A stretch of DNA of 64,000 nucleotides from Bradyrhizobium jicamae (GCF_018130215.1 NZ_JAFCKQ010000002.1:62001-126000), one strand, 5' to 3'. Counted from the first letter of the stretch, positions 26,627 through 36,302 are shown. A program made the numbers and translations. The notes: a model not told the origin generated them from the sequence alone.

Positions 26627-27595
26627 CTACGCCAGATGGCACGCCACGAAATGGCCGTCGGTGCCCTCCAGCAACTCCGGCGCGCTCTGCTTGCAGCGCT
26701 CTTCGGCGATCGGGCATCTCGTGTGGAAGTGGCAGCCCTTCGGCGGATTCATCGGGCTCGGCACGTCACCCTTGAGGCGGATACGCTCGCGCTTCGCCCT
26801 GGGGTTCGGCACCGGCACGGCCGAGAGCAGCGCGCGCGTGTATGGATGCTGCGGGTTGCGGTAGAGGTCGTTCGCCTTGGCGAGTTCGACGATGCGGCCG
26901 AGATACATCACCGCGACGCGGTCCGAGATGTGCTCGACCACGGAGAGGTCGTGGGCGACGAACAGATAGGTCAGGTTCAGCTCGGCCTGCAGATCCTCCA
27001 GCAGGTTGATGACCTGCGCCTGGATCGAGACGTCGAGCGCCGACACCGGCTCGTCGCAGACGATCAGCTTCGGCTCCAGCGTCAGCGCGCGCGCGATCGC
27101 GATGCGCTGGCGCTGGCCGCCGGAGAATTCATGCGGATAGCGGCGCATGTGCTCCGCCTTCAGCCCGACCTTGACCAGGAGGTTCGCGACCCGGTCGTCG
27201 CGCTCGCTGGCCGATTTGACGAGATCATGGATGATGAAGGGCTCGCCGAGGATCGCGCCCACGGTCATGCGCGGATTGAGCGAGGCGAACGGATCCTGGA
27301 ATACGAGCTGCATGTTGCGCCGCATGGCGCGCAGATCGCCGCTGCCGAGGCCGGTCACGCTCTTGCCGTCGAACACCACCTCGCCCGAGGTCGGCTCGAT
27401 CAGGCGCAACACGCAGCGCCCGGTGGTGGATTTGCCGCAGCCGGATTCGCCGACCAGCCCCAGCGTCTCGCCGCGACTGACCGAGAACGATACGCCGTCG
27501 ACCGCATAGACCTGTCCGACTTCGCGCGACAACAGCCCGCCCAGCACCGGAAAATGCTTCTTCAGATCGCTGACGCGCAGCAGCGGTTCGCTCAT
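26627..27595 (-). CDS. oligopeptide-type ABC transporter ATP-binding protein (DppF/OppF-like)
   Basis: A 322-residue ATPase, last gene of the second peptide importer. Walker A is GESGCGKST, the signature FSGGQRQR, Walker [13 protein letters not shown], switch His in [11 protein letters not shown]. The C-terminal cysteine patch [14 protein letters not shown] is typical of the OppF group. The ATG at 27595 overlaps the stop of the preceding gene (ATGA); in-frame sequence further upstream is not family-like. It pairs with the DppD-like ATPase at 27592-28569. Confidence 0.92.
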   Translation of the reverse strand: MSEPLLRVSDLKKHFPVLGGLLSREVGQVYAVDGVSFSVSRGETLGLVGESGCGKSTTGRCVLRLIEPTSGEVVFDGKSVTGLGSGDLRAMRRNMQLVFQDPFASLNPRMTVGAILGEPFIIHDLVKSASERDDRVANLLVKVGLKAEHMRRYPHEFSGGQRQRIAIARALTLEPKLIVCDEPVSALDVSIQAQVINLLEDLQAELNLTYLFVAHDLSVVEHISDRVAVMYLGRIVELAKANDLYRNPQHPYTRALLSAVPVPNPRAKRERIRLKGDVPSPMNPPKGCHFHTRCPIAEERCKQSAPELLEGTDGHFVACHLA

Positions 27596-28569
27596 GACGC
27601 GTCTCCGAGATGGCAGGCCATGCGATGGCCCGGTCTGACCTCGCGCAGGCGCGGCTCCCGCTCGGTGCAGACGCTCATGGCGTATTTGCATCGGGGAGCA
27701 AAACGGCAGCCAGGTTTGGGATTGATCAGGATCGGCACCGAGCCGCCGATCGCCTCCAGCCGCGTCTTGTGCCGGGCGTCGAGATCGATGCGCGGGATCG
27801 AGCGGATCAGGCCCTGCGTGTAGGGATGGCGCGGGTCGCCGAAGAGATCGTCGACCGGCGCCTCCTCGACCACCTTGCCGGCATACATCACGACGACGCG
27901 CTGCGCCGTCTCCGCCACGACGCCCATCGCATGGGTGATCAGCATCACCGCCATGCCGAAGCGCTCCTTCATGTCCTGCAACAGGTCGAGGATCTGCGCC
28001 TGGATGGTGACGTCGAGCGCGGTGGTCGGCTCGTCCGCGATCACGAGCTTGGGCCGGCAGGCCAGCGCCATCGCGATCATGACGCGCTGGCGCATGCCGC
28101 CGGAGAACTGGTGTGGATAATGATGCACGCGTCCCTCGGCGTTCGGGATCTGCACCAGCTTGAGCATCTCGATGGTGCGCTCCAGCGCCTGCTTCCGGGT
28201 GATCGCCTCATGGCGGCGCAGGCTCTCGCTGATCTGCTCGCCGATCGTCAGCACCGGATTGAGCGAGGTCATCGGCTCCTGGAAGATGAAGCCGATCTCC
28301 TTGGCCCTGATGTCGTCGAGCTGATGGCTCGTCAGCGGCACCAGGTCGCGGCCCTCGAAGATGATCTCGCCCTGGACGATGCGGCCCGGCGGCATCGCGA
28401 TCAGCTTCAGGATCGACATCGCGGTCACGGTCTTGCCGCAGCCGGATTCGCCGACCACGCACAGCGTCTCGCCGCGGTTGATCGAGATGTCGACGCCGTC
28501 GACCGCCTGCAGGATGCCGTCGTCGGTCGTGAAATGGGTTTTCAGGCCCTTGATCTCGAGCAGCGCCAT
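27592..28569 (-). CDS. oligopeptide-type ABC transporter ATP-binding protein (DppD/OppD-like)
   Basis: A 325-residue ATPase: Walker A GESGCGKT, signature FSGGMRQR, Walker [13 protein letters not shown], and a C-terminal [14 protein letters not shown] patch. The switch histidine is in LITHAMGV, where most homologues have HDLG. I use ATG 28569, which begins [13 protein letters not shown]; an upstream open frame overlaps the permease gene and is a shadow. The stop of the OppC-like permease touches this start. Confidence 0.91.
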   Translation of the reverse strand: MALLEIKGLKTHFTTDDGILQAVDGVDISINRGETLCVVGESGCGKTVTAMSILKLIAMPPGRIVQGEIIFEGRDLVPLTSHQLDDIRAKEIGFIFQEPMTSLNPVLTIGEQISESLRRHEAITRKQALERTIEMLKLVQIPNAEGRVHHYPHQFSGGMRQRVMIAMALACRPKLVIADEPTTALDVTIQAQILDLLQDMKERFGMAVMLITHAMGVVAETAQRVVVMYAGKVVEEAPVDDLFGDPRHPYTQGLIRSIPRIDLDARHKTRLEAIGGSVPILINPKPGCRFAPRCKYAMSVCTEREPRLREVRPGHRMACHLGDAS

Positions 28570-29495
28570 CAGATCACCTTGCGCGCATCGAGCGCGTCGC
28601 GCAGCCCGTCGCCGATGAAGTTGATGGCGACGACGGCGATGAAGATCGCACCGCCCGGAAACAGCGCCCAATGCGGGCCGATGTCGAGGAAATCCTTGGC
28701 GTCGTAGAGGATGCGGCCCCAGGTCGGCGTGTCGGGCGGGAAGCCGAGGCCGAGGAATGACAGCGTCGATTCCGCGATGATGGCGGCGGCGACGTCGATC
28801 GTGCCGGCGATGATGACGGGCCCGAGCGCGTTGGGCAGGATGTGCCGCACCACCTGCCGCGTCGGGCTGGCGCCAAGCGCCCGCGCGGCCTCGACGAACT
28901 CCTTCTCGCGCAGCGAGAGGAACTGGGCGCGCACCAGCCGCGCCACCGGCATCCAGCGCAAGCCCCCGATCACGAGCACGATCAGGATGAAGATGCCGCC
29001 CTCCGGGCCGAACACCGCCTTCAACCCGTCGCGGAACAGGTAGATCAGCAGCAGCAGCAGCGGCAGTTGCGGCAGCGACAGGAACAGGTCGGTGAGCCAC
29101 ATCAGCGCATAGCCGAGCGCGCCGCGCGACATGCCCGCGAGCGCGCCGATCAGCGTGCCGACGAACACCGAGACCAGCATCGCGGCGAGGCCAACCGCGA
29201 GCGAGATCCGCCCGCCATAGATCATGCGGGCGAGCAGGTCCTGGCCGAGATCGTCGGTGCCGAACGGATGGGCGAGCGAGGGCCCCTGCAGGCCGGCGAC
29301 GACGTCGATGTCGTTGATCGAGACCCGCCAGACGAAGGGCCCGACCACGACGGCCGCGATCAGGAGCAGCAGCAGCACCGCGCTGATCACCGCCGGCCGG
29401 TGCCGGCGATAGCGCCGCCAGGTCTCCCGCCAGGGCGAGTAGCCGCGCCGTTCAGCGGAAGGAGATGCGAGGGTCAAGCCAGCCATAGAGGACAT
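28569..29495 (-). CDS. oligopeptide-type ABC transporter permease (DppC/OppC-like)
   Basis: A 308-residue permease with an N-terminal arginine-rich cytoplasmic segment (WRETWRRYRRHRP) before the first membrane helix at about residues 35-57. The conserved HPFGTDDLGQDLLARMIYGG and the docking loop EAARALGASPTRQVVRHILP are present, and the end is GDGLRDALDARKVI. The start overlaps the OppB-like gene by 44 bp; a second ATG at 29486 would shorten the overlap. It forms the channel with the preceding gene. Confidence 0.91.
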   Translation of the reverse strand: MSSMAGLTLASPSAERRGYSPWRETWRRYRRHRPAVISAVLLLLLIAAVVVGPFVWRVSINDIDVVAGLQGPSLAHPFGTDDLGQDLLARMIYGGRISLAVGLAAMLVSVFVGTLIGALAGMSRGALGYALMWLTDLFLSLPQLPLLLLLIYLFRDGLKAVFGPEGGIFILIVLVIGGLRWMPVARLVRAQFLSLREKEFVEAARALGASPTRQVVRHILPNALGPVIIAGTIDVAAAIIAESTLSFLGLGFPPDTPTWGRILYDAKDFLDIGPHWALFPGGAIFIAVVAINFIGDGLRDALDARKVI

Positions 29496-30408
29496 CTGCG
29501 ATCAGGTTGAACAGCACCACGAGACACGCGAAGACGAAGGTCACGGCCATCACGACCGGCGTGTCATTGGCGAGGATGGAGGAAATCAGGAGCGAGCCGA
29601 TCCCGGGAATGCGGAAGATCTGCTCGGTGACGATGGCGCCGCCGAACACCGCCGGCATCTGCAGGGCGATCAGGGTGACCACCGGGATCATCGCATTGCG
29701 CATCACGTGCTTGACGATCACCTTGGCCTGCCCAAGCCCCTTGGCGCGCGCGGTGGTGACATAGTCGAGGCGGATGACGTCGAGCATCGCCGAGCGCACG
29801 AAGCGGGTCATCGACGCCGCCTGGAACAGGCCGAGCACCATCACGGGCATGATGGCCTGCCGGATCATTTCCAGCATCCAGGGGATGCCGCTCCCCGGCA
29901 CATCGGTATAGACGAACGGCAGCCAGTCCAGCTTCACCGAGAAGATCAGGATGAACAGGATGCCGGTGAAGAAGGTCGGCAGCGAGAAGCCGATGAAGGC
30001 GAAGGTGTTGGCGAGCTGGTCGAAGATCGAGTAGGGGCGGGTGGCGGCGTAGACGCCGACCGGGATCGCGATCAGCAGCGCCAGCAGCTGCGCCGAGCCG
30101 ATGATGTAGAGCGTTGCCGGCAGGCGTTGCAGGATCAGGGTGTCGACGTCGACGCGGCTGACGAAGGAAAAGCCCCAGTCGCCCTTCGCCATCGCGGCGA
30201 GCCAGTGCAGGTAACGGATGTAGATCGGATCGTCGAGCCCGAACTGGGCCCGCAGCGCAGCCTGCACTTCGGGCGGCACGTTCGGATTGGTCGCGAGCTC
30301 CGAGAACGGATCGCCCGGCGCGAGCGCCAGCACGACGAACAGCACGAGCGATATCCCGAGCAGGCTCGGGATCGCGATCATCAGGCGACGCAGGACGTAC
30401 TGACTCAT
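29452..30408 (-). CDS. oligopeptide-type ABC transporter permease (DppB/OppB-like)
   Basis: A 318-residue permease starting MSQYVLRRLMIAIPSLLGIS, a typical DppB first helix. The family segment ALAPGDPFSELATNPNVPPE, six hydrophobic stretches and the docking loop TTARAKGLGQAKVIVKHVMR are all present. It lies between the binding-protein gene (after a repeat-filled 197-bp gap) and the DppC-like gene, with which it overlaps. Confidence 0.92.
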   Translation of the reverse strand: MSQYVLRRLMIAIPSLLGISLVLFVVLALAPGDPFSELATNPNVPPEVQAALRAQFGLDDPIYIRYLHWLAAMAKGDWGFSFVSRVDVDTLILQRLPATLYIIGSAQLLALLIAIPVGVYAATRPYSIFDQLANTFAFIGFSLPTFFTGILFILIFSVKLDWLPFVYTDVPGSGIPWMLEMIRQAIMPVMVLGLFQAASMTRFVRSAMLDVIRLDYVTTARAKGLGQAKVIVKHVMRNAMIPVVTLIALQMPAVFGGAIVTEQIFRIPGIGSLLISSILANDTPVVMAVTFVFACLVVLFNLIADVLYGWLDPRISFR

Positions 30409-30455
30409 GGGCGAACAATCGGATTAGGCCGAACCGCGACCGCGAAAAAGCTGCG

Positions 30456-30581
30456 CTCCCTCACCCGCTCGCGGGGGAGGGTTGGAATGGAGGTAGCGCC
30501 GCGCGTCCCATCGTGGAGAGAGCCTCCACCCGCTGCGCGCTTCGAGCGCAGCGACCTCCCCCGCGAGCGGGAGAGGTGAAG
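30456..30581 (+). repeat. dispersed inverted repeat between binding-protein and permease genes
   Basis: The left arm CTCACCCGCTCGCGGGGGAGG and right arm CCTCCCCCGCGAGCGGGAGAG are inverted copies. Between them lies a smaller hairpin (CGCTGCGC/GCGCAGCG). The ~126-bp element can fold into a long stem in either strand. It separates the binding-protein gene from its permeases in the same operon and could lower downstream expression. From memory this is a common Bradyrhizobium intergenic element. Confidence 0.65.
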
Positions 30582-30605
30582 TGGCCGCGCGAGGCTCATG
30601 TCGCG

Positions 30606-32396
30606 TCAAGCCTCCCGGTACCAGTCCTGCAGATTGTCGGTCTGGTTGGCCCAGCCCGAGAGCGCCGGCCGCAGCGTGTTGGAGCAGGCTTCCACCGCGA
30701 GGCGGTGCATCACGGGGATCACCACCGTGTCCTGCCACATCAGGTCGTTGCACTTGATGTAGAGGTCGGCGCGCTTGAGCGGATCGGTCTCGGTGTCGGC
30801 CGCATCGATCGCGGCGTCGAAATCCTTGTTGACCCAGCGCGGGAAGTTCTGGCCCTGCCACTTGTTCTCCTTGGTGGCGACGTTGCGCGAGAGATAACGG
30901 CGCATGTGCAGGGCCGGATCGGGCTGGGTCATCGGGATCTGGAACATCTCGATGTCGGCGTAGAACTTGGAATAGGTGTCGGGGTTGGCGACATCGGAGG
31001 AGAAGAACACCGAGGCGACGACCGATTTCAGCTCGACGTCGATGCCGGCCTTCTGGCAGGCCTGCTTGACGATCGCCTGGGTCTTCTGGCGCGGCCCGTT
31101 GATCGAGGTCTGGTACAGCAGCTTCAGCTTCTTGCCGTCCTTCTCGCGGATGCCGTCCGAGCCCGCCTTCCAGCCGGCTTCCTCGAGCAGCGCGGCCGCC
31201 TTCTCGATGTTGAACTCCCATCGGGTGTTCTTGGAGACGAACTCCTCGGGGCCGTTGAGGTAGTTCGCCGTGACGCGGCCGGCGCGGCCGTAGATCACCT
31301 TCTTGACGGACTCGCGATCGACCAGCATGGCCAGTGCCTGGCGTACCTTCGGGTCCGAGAGGATCGGATGCTTGGTCTTGATCGACGAGCGCTCGCCGTC
31401 GACCTCGGTATTGGGATCGGTGAAGTTGATCGCGATGAACTCGATGTCGCCGCCCACCGCGTAGAGGGTCTTGCCCTTGCCGCCCTTTTCGAGGCGGAGC
31501 AGCACCTCGTCCTCGACCTGGATGTTCCAGGCGAAATCATATTCGCCGGTCTGGATCACCGCGCGCGCCGCCGAGACGGCGTCGCCGCCGCCCTTCATCT
31601 CGATGGTGTCGAACGAGGGCCGGTTGGCCATGTGGTAGTCCTGATTGATCTCGCCGCGGATCAGGTCGCCCGGCTTGAATTCGACGAACTTGTAGGGGCC
31701 GGTGCCGACCGGCTTCAGGTTGGTCGGCGCCTCGCGCGACTTGCTGCCCTTGTACTCCGCGAACAGATGCTTCGGGATGATGCAGCCATAGCCGCCGACG
31801 AAGGCATTGGCCCAGAACGGCGTCGGCTTCTTGAAGACGATGCGGATGGTGAGATCGTCGACCTTCTCCACGGTCATGTCGGCGTAGGTGGCGCTCGAGA
31901 CCGCCGCCGTCGCCGGATCGGTGGCATATTCCCAGTTGAACACGACGTCATCGGCCGTGAAGGGCTTGCCGTCGTGCCATTTGACGCCGGGCTTGAGTTT
32001 CCAGGTCACCGATTTGGCGTCGGCGGCGAGGCCGCCGTTCTGGATCGAGGGGATCTCGGCGGCGAGGATCGGGTTGAGATGGCCGTCGACGTCCCAGCTC
32101 GCGAGCGGCTCGTAGAAGATGCGCGAGCCGTCCTGGTCCTTGGTGCCGGTGGCGAAGTGCGGATTGAGCAGGGTCGGGCCCTGCCACCACAACACCTTCA
32201 GCGGGCCGCCGCCACCGCGCTTGGTCGGCTTGTAGGGATTGGGACTCTGCGCCATCGCGACCCCGCCGATGGCGAGGAGCTGGTTGGCCATCGGCGCGGT
32301 GAGTCCGACCGCGATCATGCGCTTGACGAAGGCGCGGCGATCCATCCGTCCGCCCTTAACGTCGTCGATCATCGTTCGCAGATTGTTGTCCAGCAT
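30606..32396 (-). CDS. ABC transporter substrate-binding protein, family 5, with Tat-like signal
   Basis: A 596-residue periplasmic binding protein, longer than most of its family (500-540). The N-terminus MLDNNLRTMIDDVKGGRMDRRAF, followed by VKRMIAVGLTAP, has a twin-arginine motif (D-R-R-A-F-V), and the signal ends near GVAMAQ, so Tat export is likely. The core has the SBP-5 features RGGGGPLKVLWWQ, KPGVKWHDGKPFTADDV and VRQALAMLVDRESVKK. A GAGGGG ribosome site precedes the ATG. It is the first gene of the second peptide-type importer (30606, 29452, 28569, 27592 and 26627 in transcription order). The AbgB-like hydrolase upstream hints at amide-linked amino-acid derivatives. Confidence 0.92.
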   Translation of the reverse strand: MLDNNLRTMIDDVKGGRMDRRAFVKRMIAVGLTAPMANQLLAIGGVAMAQSPNPYKPTKRGGGGPLKVLWWQGPTLLNPHFATGTKDQDGSRIFYEPLASWDVDGHLNPILAAEIPSIQNGGLAADAKSVTWKLKPGVKWHDGKPFTADDVVFNWEYATDPATAAVSSATYADMTVEKVDDLTIRIVFKKPTPFWANAFVGGYGCIIPKHLFAEYKGSKSREAPTNLKPVGTGPYKFVEFKPGDLIRGEINQDYHMANRPSFDTIEMKGGGDAVSAARAVIQTGEYDFAWNIQVEDEVLLRLEKGGKGKTLYAVGGDIEFIAINFTDPNTEVDGERSSIKTKHPILSDPKVRQALAMLVDRESVKKVIYGRAGRVTANYLNGPEEFVSKNTRWEFNIEKAAALLEEAGWKAGSDGIREKDGKKLKLLYQTSINGPRQKTQAIVKQACQKAGIDVELKSVVASVFFSSDVANPDTYSKFYADIEMFQIPMTQPDPALHMRRYLSRNVATKENKWQGQNFPRWVNKDFDAAIDAADTETDPLKRADLYIKCNDLMWQDTVVIPVMHRLAVEACSNTLRPALSGWANQTDNLQDWYREA

Positions 32397-32659
32397 TAAT
32401 CCCCTCGTCCGGTTCCGGTTATTGTGGCTGGCTGCGATAACGCGCCGCCGTCGTTGGCGGCAGATCGCACACCGAATGACCTCTCAGGTCAACGTCTCCC
32501 GGAGCCCGGCGCATAGGTCTTTTGGCTATCACTTGTGCAGACCGCTTCGGATGCGCACATGGCTTCGGCATTTCGCCGCCAAAGCCCACCCATCCGCGTC
32601 CGACCTTGCGGAAAATTTGATCGTTATCCTTTGTTCTGATTGCTTTTCCGGCGCAAATC

Positions 32660-32693
32660 GACCTTCGCCCGGAGCCGGTCCGAGGCGAAGGTC
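32660..32693 (-). terminator. hairpin after the AbgB-like gene; notes on the 32397-32711 gap
   Basis: A perfect 10-bp stem GACCTTCGCC/GGCGAAGGTC lies 19 bp after the stop of the M20 hydrolase. No U-tract follows, so termination would be partial. The remaining ~260 bp up to the binding-protein gene show only a GAGGGG ribosome site at the 3' end on the minus strand. I could not identify a convincing promoter or a gene. Confidence 0.4.
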
Positions 32694-32711
32694 TCTGCAA
32701 GCAAGCAGAAG

Positions 32712-34130
32712 TTATGCCACCGACATGTCTAACGGCGGTGCAACATTCTCCGGCAGCGGGCTGACATAGGGCGTCCGTGCGGTCCGCTTCTTGAGGTCGG
32801 CCTTGGCGGCCGCGATCAGCTCCGGCTCCATCAGCGCCTTGACGCCGAGACCGGCCATTGCCTTGGCCGCCTGCACCATCGCCTTGTGCGCAGCCGGGGT
32901 CTTGCCCTGCGCCACGACCTGCCAGGTGTGGAAGGGGGTGCCGATGGCGACCGTCGGGGCGTGGACCTGCACGGTCGGCACCACCCAGGAGACGTCGCCG
33001 ACATCGGTCGAGCCGACCAGCGGGTTGCGCTTGGCATCGATCGGCACCAGGAAATCGGCCAGCGGACGGTCGGTCGGATCCATGCCGATGGCGTAATAGA
33101 CCGAGGCGATGTCCTTGTCGGTCAGGGTTGCGCGGATCTTGCCCGCAAAGTCCTTGTCGGCGTCGTCGAAATGCGGCGGACCGAGGTCCTCCATGATCCG
33201 GTGCAGCGTCTGCTCCAGCGGCGTGTTGGGCAGGATGTTTGAGACCGCCGAGATGATCTTCATCTCGACCCTGGTCTCGGTCATCAGCGCGGCTCCTTGC
33301 GCGATCTTGTGCACCCGCTCGACCAGCTCGTTCATGCCGGGCAGGTCGCGGGCGCGGATCGAATAGCGCACCCGGGCATGCGCCTGCACCACGTTGGGCG
33401 CAATGCCGCCGGTGTCGAGCAGCGCGTAATGCACGCGGGCGTCGCTCGGCATGTGCTCGCGCATGTAGTTGACGCCGACATTCATCAACTCGACCGCGTC
33501 GAGCGCGCTGCGCCCGAGATGCGGCGAGGCGGCTGCGTGCGAGGTGCGGCCGGTGAAGATGAAATCGGCCCTCGTATTGGCAAGCGACGGCGTCACCGCC
33601 ACTTCCCAGAAGCTGTGCGGATGCCAGGTGATGGCAATGTCGGCATCCTCGAACGCGCCGCAGCGGACCATGAAGGCCTTCGCCGCGCCGCCTTCCTCGG
33701 CCGGGCAGCCGTAATAGCGCACGCGCCCCGGTACCTTGTTGGCCGCGAGCCAGTCCTTCACCGCGGTTGCCGCGAGCAGTGCGGACGAGCCGAGCAGATT
33801 GTGGCCGCAGCCATGGCCGTGACCGCCGGTCTGCACCGGGCGGTGTTCGGCGACGCCGGCCTCCTGGCTGAGGCCGGGCAGCGCGTCATATTCACCCATG
33901 AAGGCAATCACCGGGCCGCCTTCACCCCATTCGCCTATCATCGCGGTCGGAATCCCCGCCACGTTCTCGGTGATGCGAAAGCCCTGATGGCGCAGCTCGG
34001 CCAGATGCTCGGCGGATGAGCGCGCCTCGGTGTAGCAGACCTCCGGCATCGCCCACACTTTGTCGCTCAATTCGATGAAACGCGGCTTGATCGCGTCGAC
34101 GCCGCGCCAAACATCACTACGGTTGTCCAT
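32712..34130 (-). CDS. abgB: M20-family amidohydrolase, AbgB-like
   Basis: A 472-residue metallo-hydrolase of the AbgB group (p-aminobenzoyl-glutamate hydrolase subunit B and relatives), acting in the cytoplasm on amide-linked amino acids. The zinc-binding region has MGEYDALPGLSQEAG, the GHGHGCGHNLLG motif at about residues 104-115, and the CPAEEGG glutamates. The dimerisation-domain stretch FTGRTSHAAASPH follows. It lies 315 bp upstream of a peptide importer on the same strand, so substrate uptake may be linked. No AbgA partner is present, so an AbgB-like homo-oligomer with another substrate is also possible. Confidence 0.88.
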   Translation of the reverse strand: MDNRSDVWRGVDAIKPRFIELSDKVWAMPEVCYTEARSSAEHLAELRHQGFRITENVAGIPTAMIGEWGEGGPVIAFMGEYDALPGLSQEAGVAEHRPVQTGGHGHGCGHNLLGSSALLAATAVKDWLAANKVPGRVRYYGCPAEEGGAAKAFMVRCGAFEDADIAITWHPHSFWEVAVTPSLANTRADFIFTGRTSHAAASPHLGRSALDAVELMNVGVNYMREHMPSDARVHYALLDTGGIAPNVVQAHARVRYSIRARDLPGMNELVERVHKIAQGAALMTETRVEMKIISAVSNILPNTPLEQTLHRIMEDLGPPHFDDADKDFAGKIRATLTDKDIASVYYAIGMDPTDRPLADFLVPIDAKRNPLVGSTDVGDVSWVVPTVQVHAPTVAIGTPFHTWQVVAQGKTPAAHKAMVQAAKAMAGLGVKALMEPELIAAAKADLKKRTARTPYVSPLPENVAPPLDMSVA

Positions 34131-34267
34131 TTGCTTCGGTCCCTGAGGTAAGGCAATCAGAAGCGCAAAAGGCTAGCAGCTTGCCGCGAGCCCGCCTAGC
34201 GCCTGCCGGCAGGGCAGGTTTTCCGCCATGTCACGTCTTGGTGCGGGTCCGCCCTTCGCGCGGCCCG

Positions 34268-35359
34268 TCATCGCGCGCTGAGCCGGTCCAAACCCTTCCA
34301 GTCGAATGCGATGCCATGGCCGGGGCGATCCGGCGCAATTGCCAATCCCTGCTCCAGAACCAGCGGATGTTCAATGTAGCGGTCAAGGCCGAAGCCGTGG
34401 GCTTCCAGATACGAGCGATTCGGGCAAGCCGCCAGCAGATGAACGGTGATGTCATGGGCGCCGTGGCTGGTGACGGGAATGTTGAACGCCTCGGCCAGCC
34501 GCGCGATCTTCATGAAGCTGGTCACGCCGCCGCAGTTGGTGACATCGGGTTCCGCATAGGACAGCGCGTTGCCGGTGATGTACGGCTTGAACTCCCACAG
34601 GCTGCGCAGGTTTTCCCCCGCCGCGATCGGCACGCCGCCGGCTTGCAGGATGCGGGCGTGACCGGCGACGTCTTCGGGAATGGTCGGCTCCTCGAGCCAG
34701 GTCAGGTCGAAGGGTTGCAGGGCGCGCGCGGCGCGGATCGCCTCCTCGACGGTCCATTTCATATTGGCATCGGCCATCAGCGGAAATTCGTGGCCGAGAT
34801 GGCCGCGCATCGCCTTCACGCGCGCGACGTCGTCCGCGAGGCTGGGGCGGCCGACCTTCATCTTGATGGCGCGAAAACCCCTGGCGAGATTGTCGTCGGT
34901 CTGCTTCAGTAAACCATCCAGCGGCAGATCGAGATCGATGCCGCCGGCATAGCAGGGAACACGCCGGTCGAAGCCGCCGAGCAGGCGCCAGAGCGGCAGC
35001 GAGGCCCGGCGCGCTTTCAGATCCCACAAAGCGATGTCGAGGGCGGAGAGCGCCAGCACCGCCGGTCCGCCACGACCGCCATAGTGAAGCGCCCACCACA
35101 CCTTGTGCCAGAGCTGCTCGGTGTCCTCGGCCTCCATCTCGCGCGCGACCTCGCAGACCTCGCGGGTCAGGATATCTGCAATCGCCCCGCCGTTGCGGCC
35201 GACCGTGTAGGTGTAGCCAATTCCCTCCGCGCCGTCGGTGTCGCGGGCGCGGATCGTGATCAACTCGAACGCCGTGATCTCACCATGCGTGCTGTCGCTG
35301 AGCACCACGGGTAGCGGGATCTTGTAGAATCCCACTGCAAAATCCTTGAGGATTGCCAC
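34268..35359 (-). CDS. enolase-superfamily enzyme, mandelate racemase/muconate lactonizing type, GTG start
   Basis: A 363-residue TIM-barrel enzyme that abstracts the alpha-proton of a carboxylate. The catalytic KxK motif is Lys166/Lys168 (IKMKVG). Metal ligands are Asp197 (MADANMKW), Glu223 (LEEPT) and Glu249 (AAGENL), and the general-base dyad is Asp272 with His299 (SHGAHD). This is the mandelate-racemase subgroup, which includes many acid-sugar dehydratases. I chose GTG 35359 because AAGGAG lies 8 bases upstream; an open frame continues 19 codons further without similarity. Substrate unknown; no sugar genes adjoin it directly. Confidence 0.9.
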   Translation of the reverse strand: MAILKDFAVGFYKIPLPVVLSDSTHGEITAFELITIRARDTDGAEGIGYTYTVGRNGGAIADILTREVCEVAREMEAEDTEQLWHKVWWALHYGGRGGPAVLALSALDIALWDLKARRASLPLWRLLGGFDRRVPCYAGGIDLDLPLDGLLKQTDDNLARGFRAIKMKVGRPSLADDVARVKAMRGHLGHEFPLMADANMKWTVEEAIRAARALQPFDLTWLEEPTIPEDVAGHARILQAGGVPIAAGENLRSLWEFKPYITGNALSYAEPDVTNCGGVTSFMKIARLAEAFNIPVTSHGAHDITVHLLAACPNRSYLEAHGFGLDRYIEHPLVLEQGLAIAPDRPGHGIAFDWKGLDRLSAR

Positions 35360-35515
35360 GTCGGGAACTCCTTCTGCCGGGACGGTTTCACGCTGACGCG
35401 CGGCGCAGAATTCCAAATGACGCGGCCGGCCGCAACATCCGTCGCTGAAAGCGCTCGGTTCGGAGGCGCAGGCGCTCGCCGGGCTGGTGCCGGCAGGCGA
35501 AGCGTGATCACGCTC

Positions 35516-35710
35516 TCACGTCTCCGAACTCTCGGCTCTCCTGATTTCCCGATCGATAATCGAGCGGACGCGGCGTTCCGCGAGCAGGCCGAGCCGTACC
35601 CGCGTGGTGCCCTGCCTGACCTTGCCGTTGATTTCGAACGACCAGCTCCAGAGGTCCGGTTCGATGTTGGTGAGCGTGTATTGGATGTCCCGATGGATCA
35701 GCTTCTTCAT
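35516..35710 (-). CDS. small conserved hypothetical protein (64 aa)
   Basis: The 64-residue product begins MKKLIHRDIQYTLTNIEPDL and has a central WSWSFEINGKVRQGTTRVRL stretch, then a charged helix. The beta-hairpin-like centre and the family length are familiar from small uncharacterised rhizobial proteins, from memory. It lies 156 bp upstream of the enolase-superfamily gene on the same strand. It has no signal or membrane segment, and no function is assigned. Confidence 0.6.
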   Translation of the reverse strand: MKKLIHRDIQYTLTNIEPDLWSWSFEINGKVRQGTTRVRLGLLAERRVRSIIDREIRRAESSET

Positions 35711-35849
35711 GCCGTTTCTTTTTGTGGGCTGAAAGTTCCATAGCCAGATCGGGAAGCCTTTCGGTATCCGGGCGACTACTTACGCATTTGGTCTAACGCC
35801 TGCGCCGTGCGGCGGAATTTCGCGAAGCACTGATTTGGGTTCGTTGTCC

Positions 35850-36302
35850 AGCCCTCGTTGCAAAAATATTTCGGTTTATCGTAACGGCAAATCAGTGTAC
35901 AGGTTTATCCGTCTCACCCGCTCGAGGGGCGCTTCGCGATCGTCACGAACGTGGTGGTGGGATGCGGTGGACGCCGCTGTCACGGCTGACGAGCGTGGCA
36001 GATGGCGGACGGCGAAATCGTGCAGGCCTGACGCCCTAGTGGCAGGTGTCTCATCAGCAATCTCTCGCTGATGACGGTGACAATAAAGCCCAGTCTCGCC
36101 GGGGAGAGCACGTATAAGCCGTAAACCATCGCGCAGGGAAAGCCGGAGTGTTTCCGGTTACACCTGTGGTCCTACCCCCGAGCTACCTTTGTTGCTCGGG
36201 GCCCACGGGTGCGATCGGCACCCGGCTTTCCCTGCGCCCTCTGCTTGCAGAGCGGCGAAAACGAAGAGCAAAGCTCGGGCAGATCATGTCGCGAGACCGC
36301 GA
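35850..36302 (+). repeat. ~455-bp dispersed repeat, copy A; notes on the 35711-36532 gap
   Basis: This stretch aligns with the reverse complement of 60060-60518 over nearly its whole length. Shared blocks include aaatatttcggtttatcg, gtgcaggcctgacgcccta and ccagtctcgccggggagag. The core at 36131-36237 is bounded by gcgcagggaaagccgg and its complement ccggctttccctgcgc, and encloses hairpins CCCGAGC/GCTCGGG and GGGTGC/GCACCC. Copy A alone has a CATCAGC/GCTGATG hairpin near 36050. Short open frames inside are not conserved as coding. Apart from this, the palindrome at 36392 and a hairpin at 36506, the 822-bp gap holds nothing I can name. Confidence 0.85.

Noticed and set aside
35835..36071. Short open frames inside the 455-bp repeats (also 60338-60586)
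   Set aside because: The two copies translate into poorly matching proteins and neither has a ribosome site. DNA and palindromes are conserved rather than a reading frame, so I treat them as parts of a repeat.
35850..36302. Insertion sequence or transposase remnant
   Set aside because: No transposase-like translation, no target-site duplication and no clear terminal inverted repeats at the outer ends. Only internal palindromes are seen.
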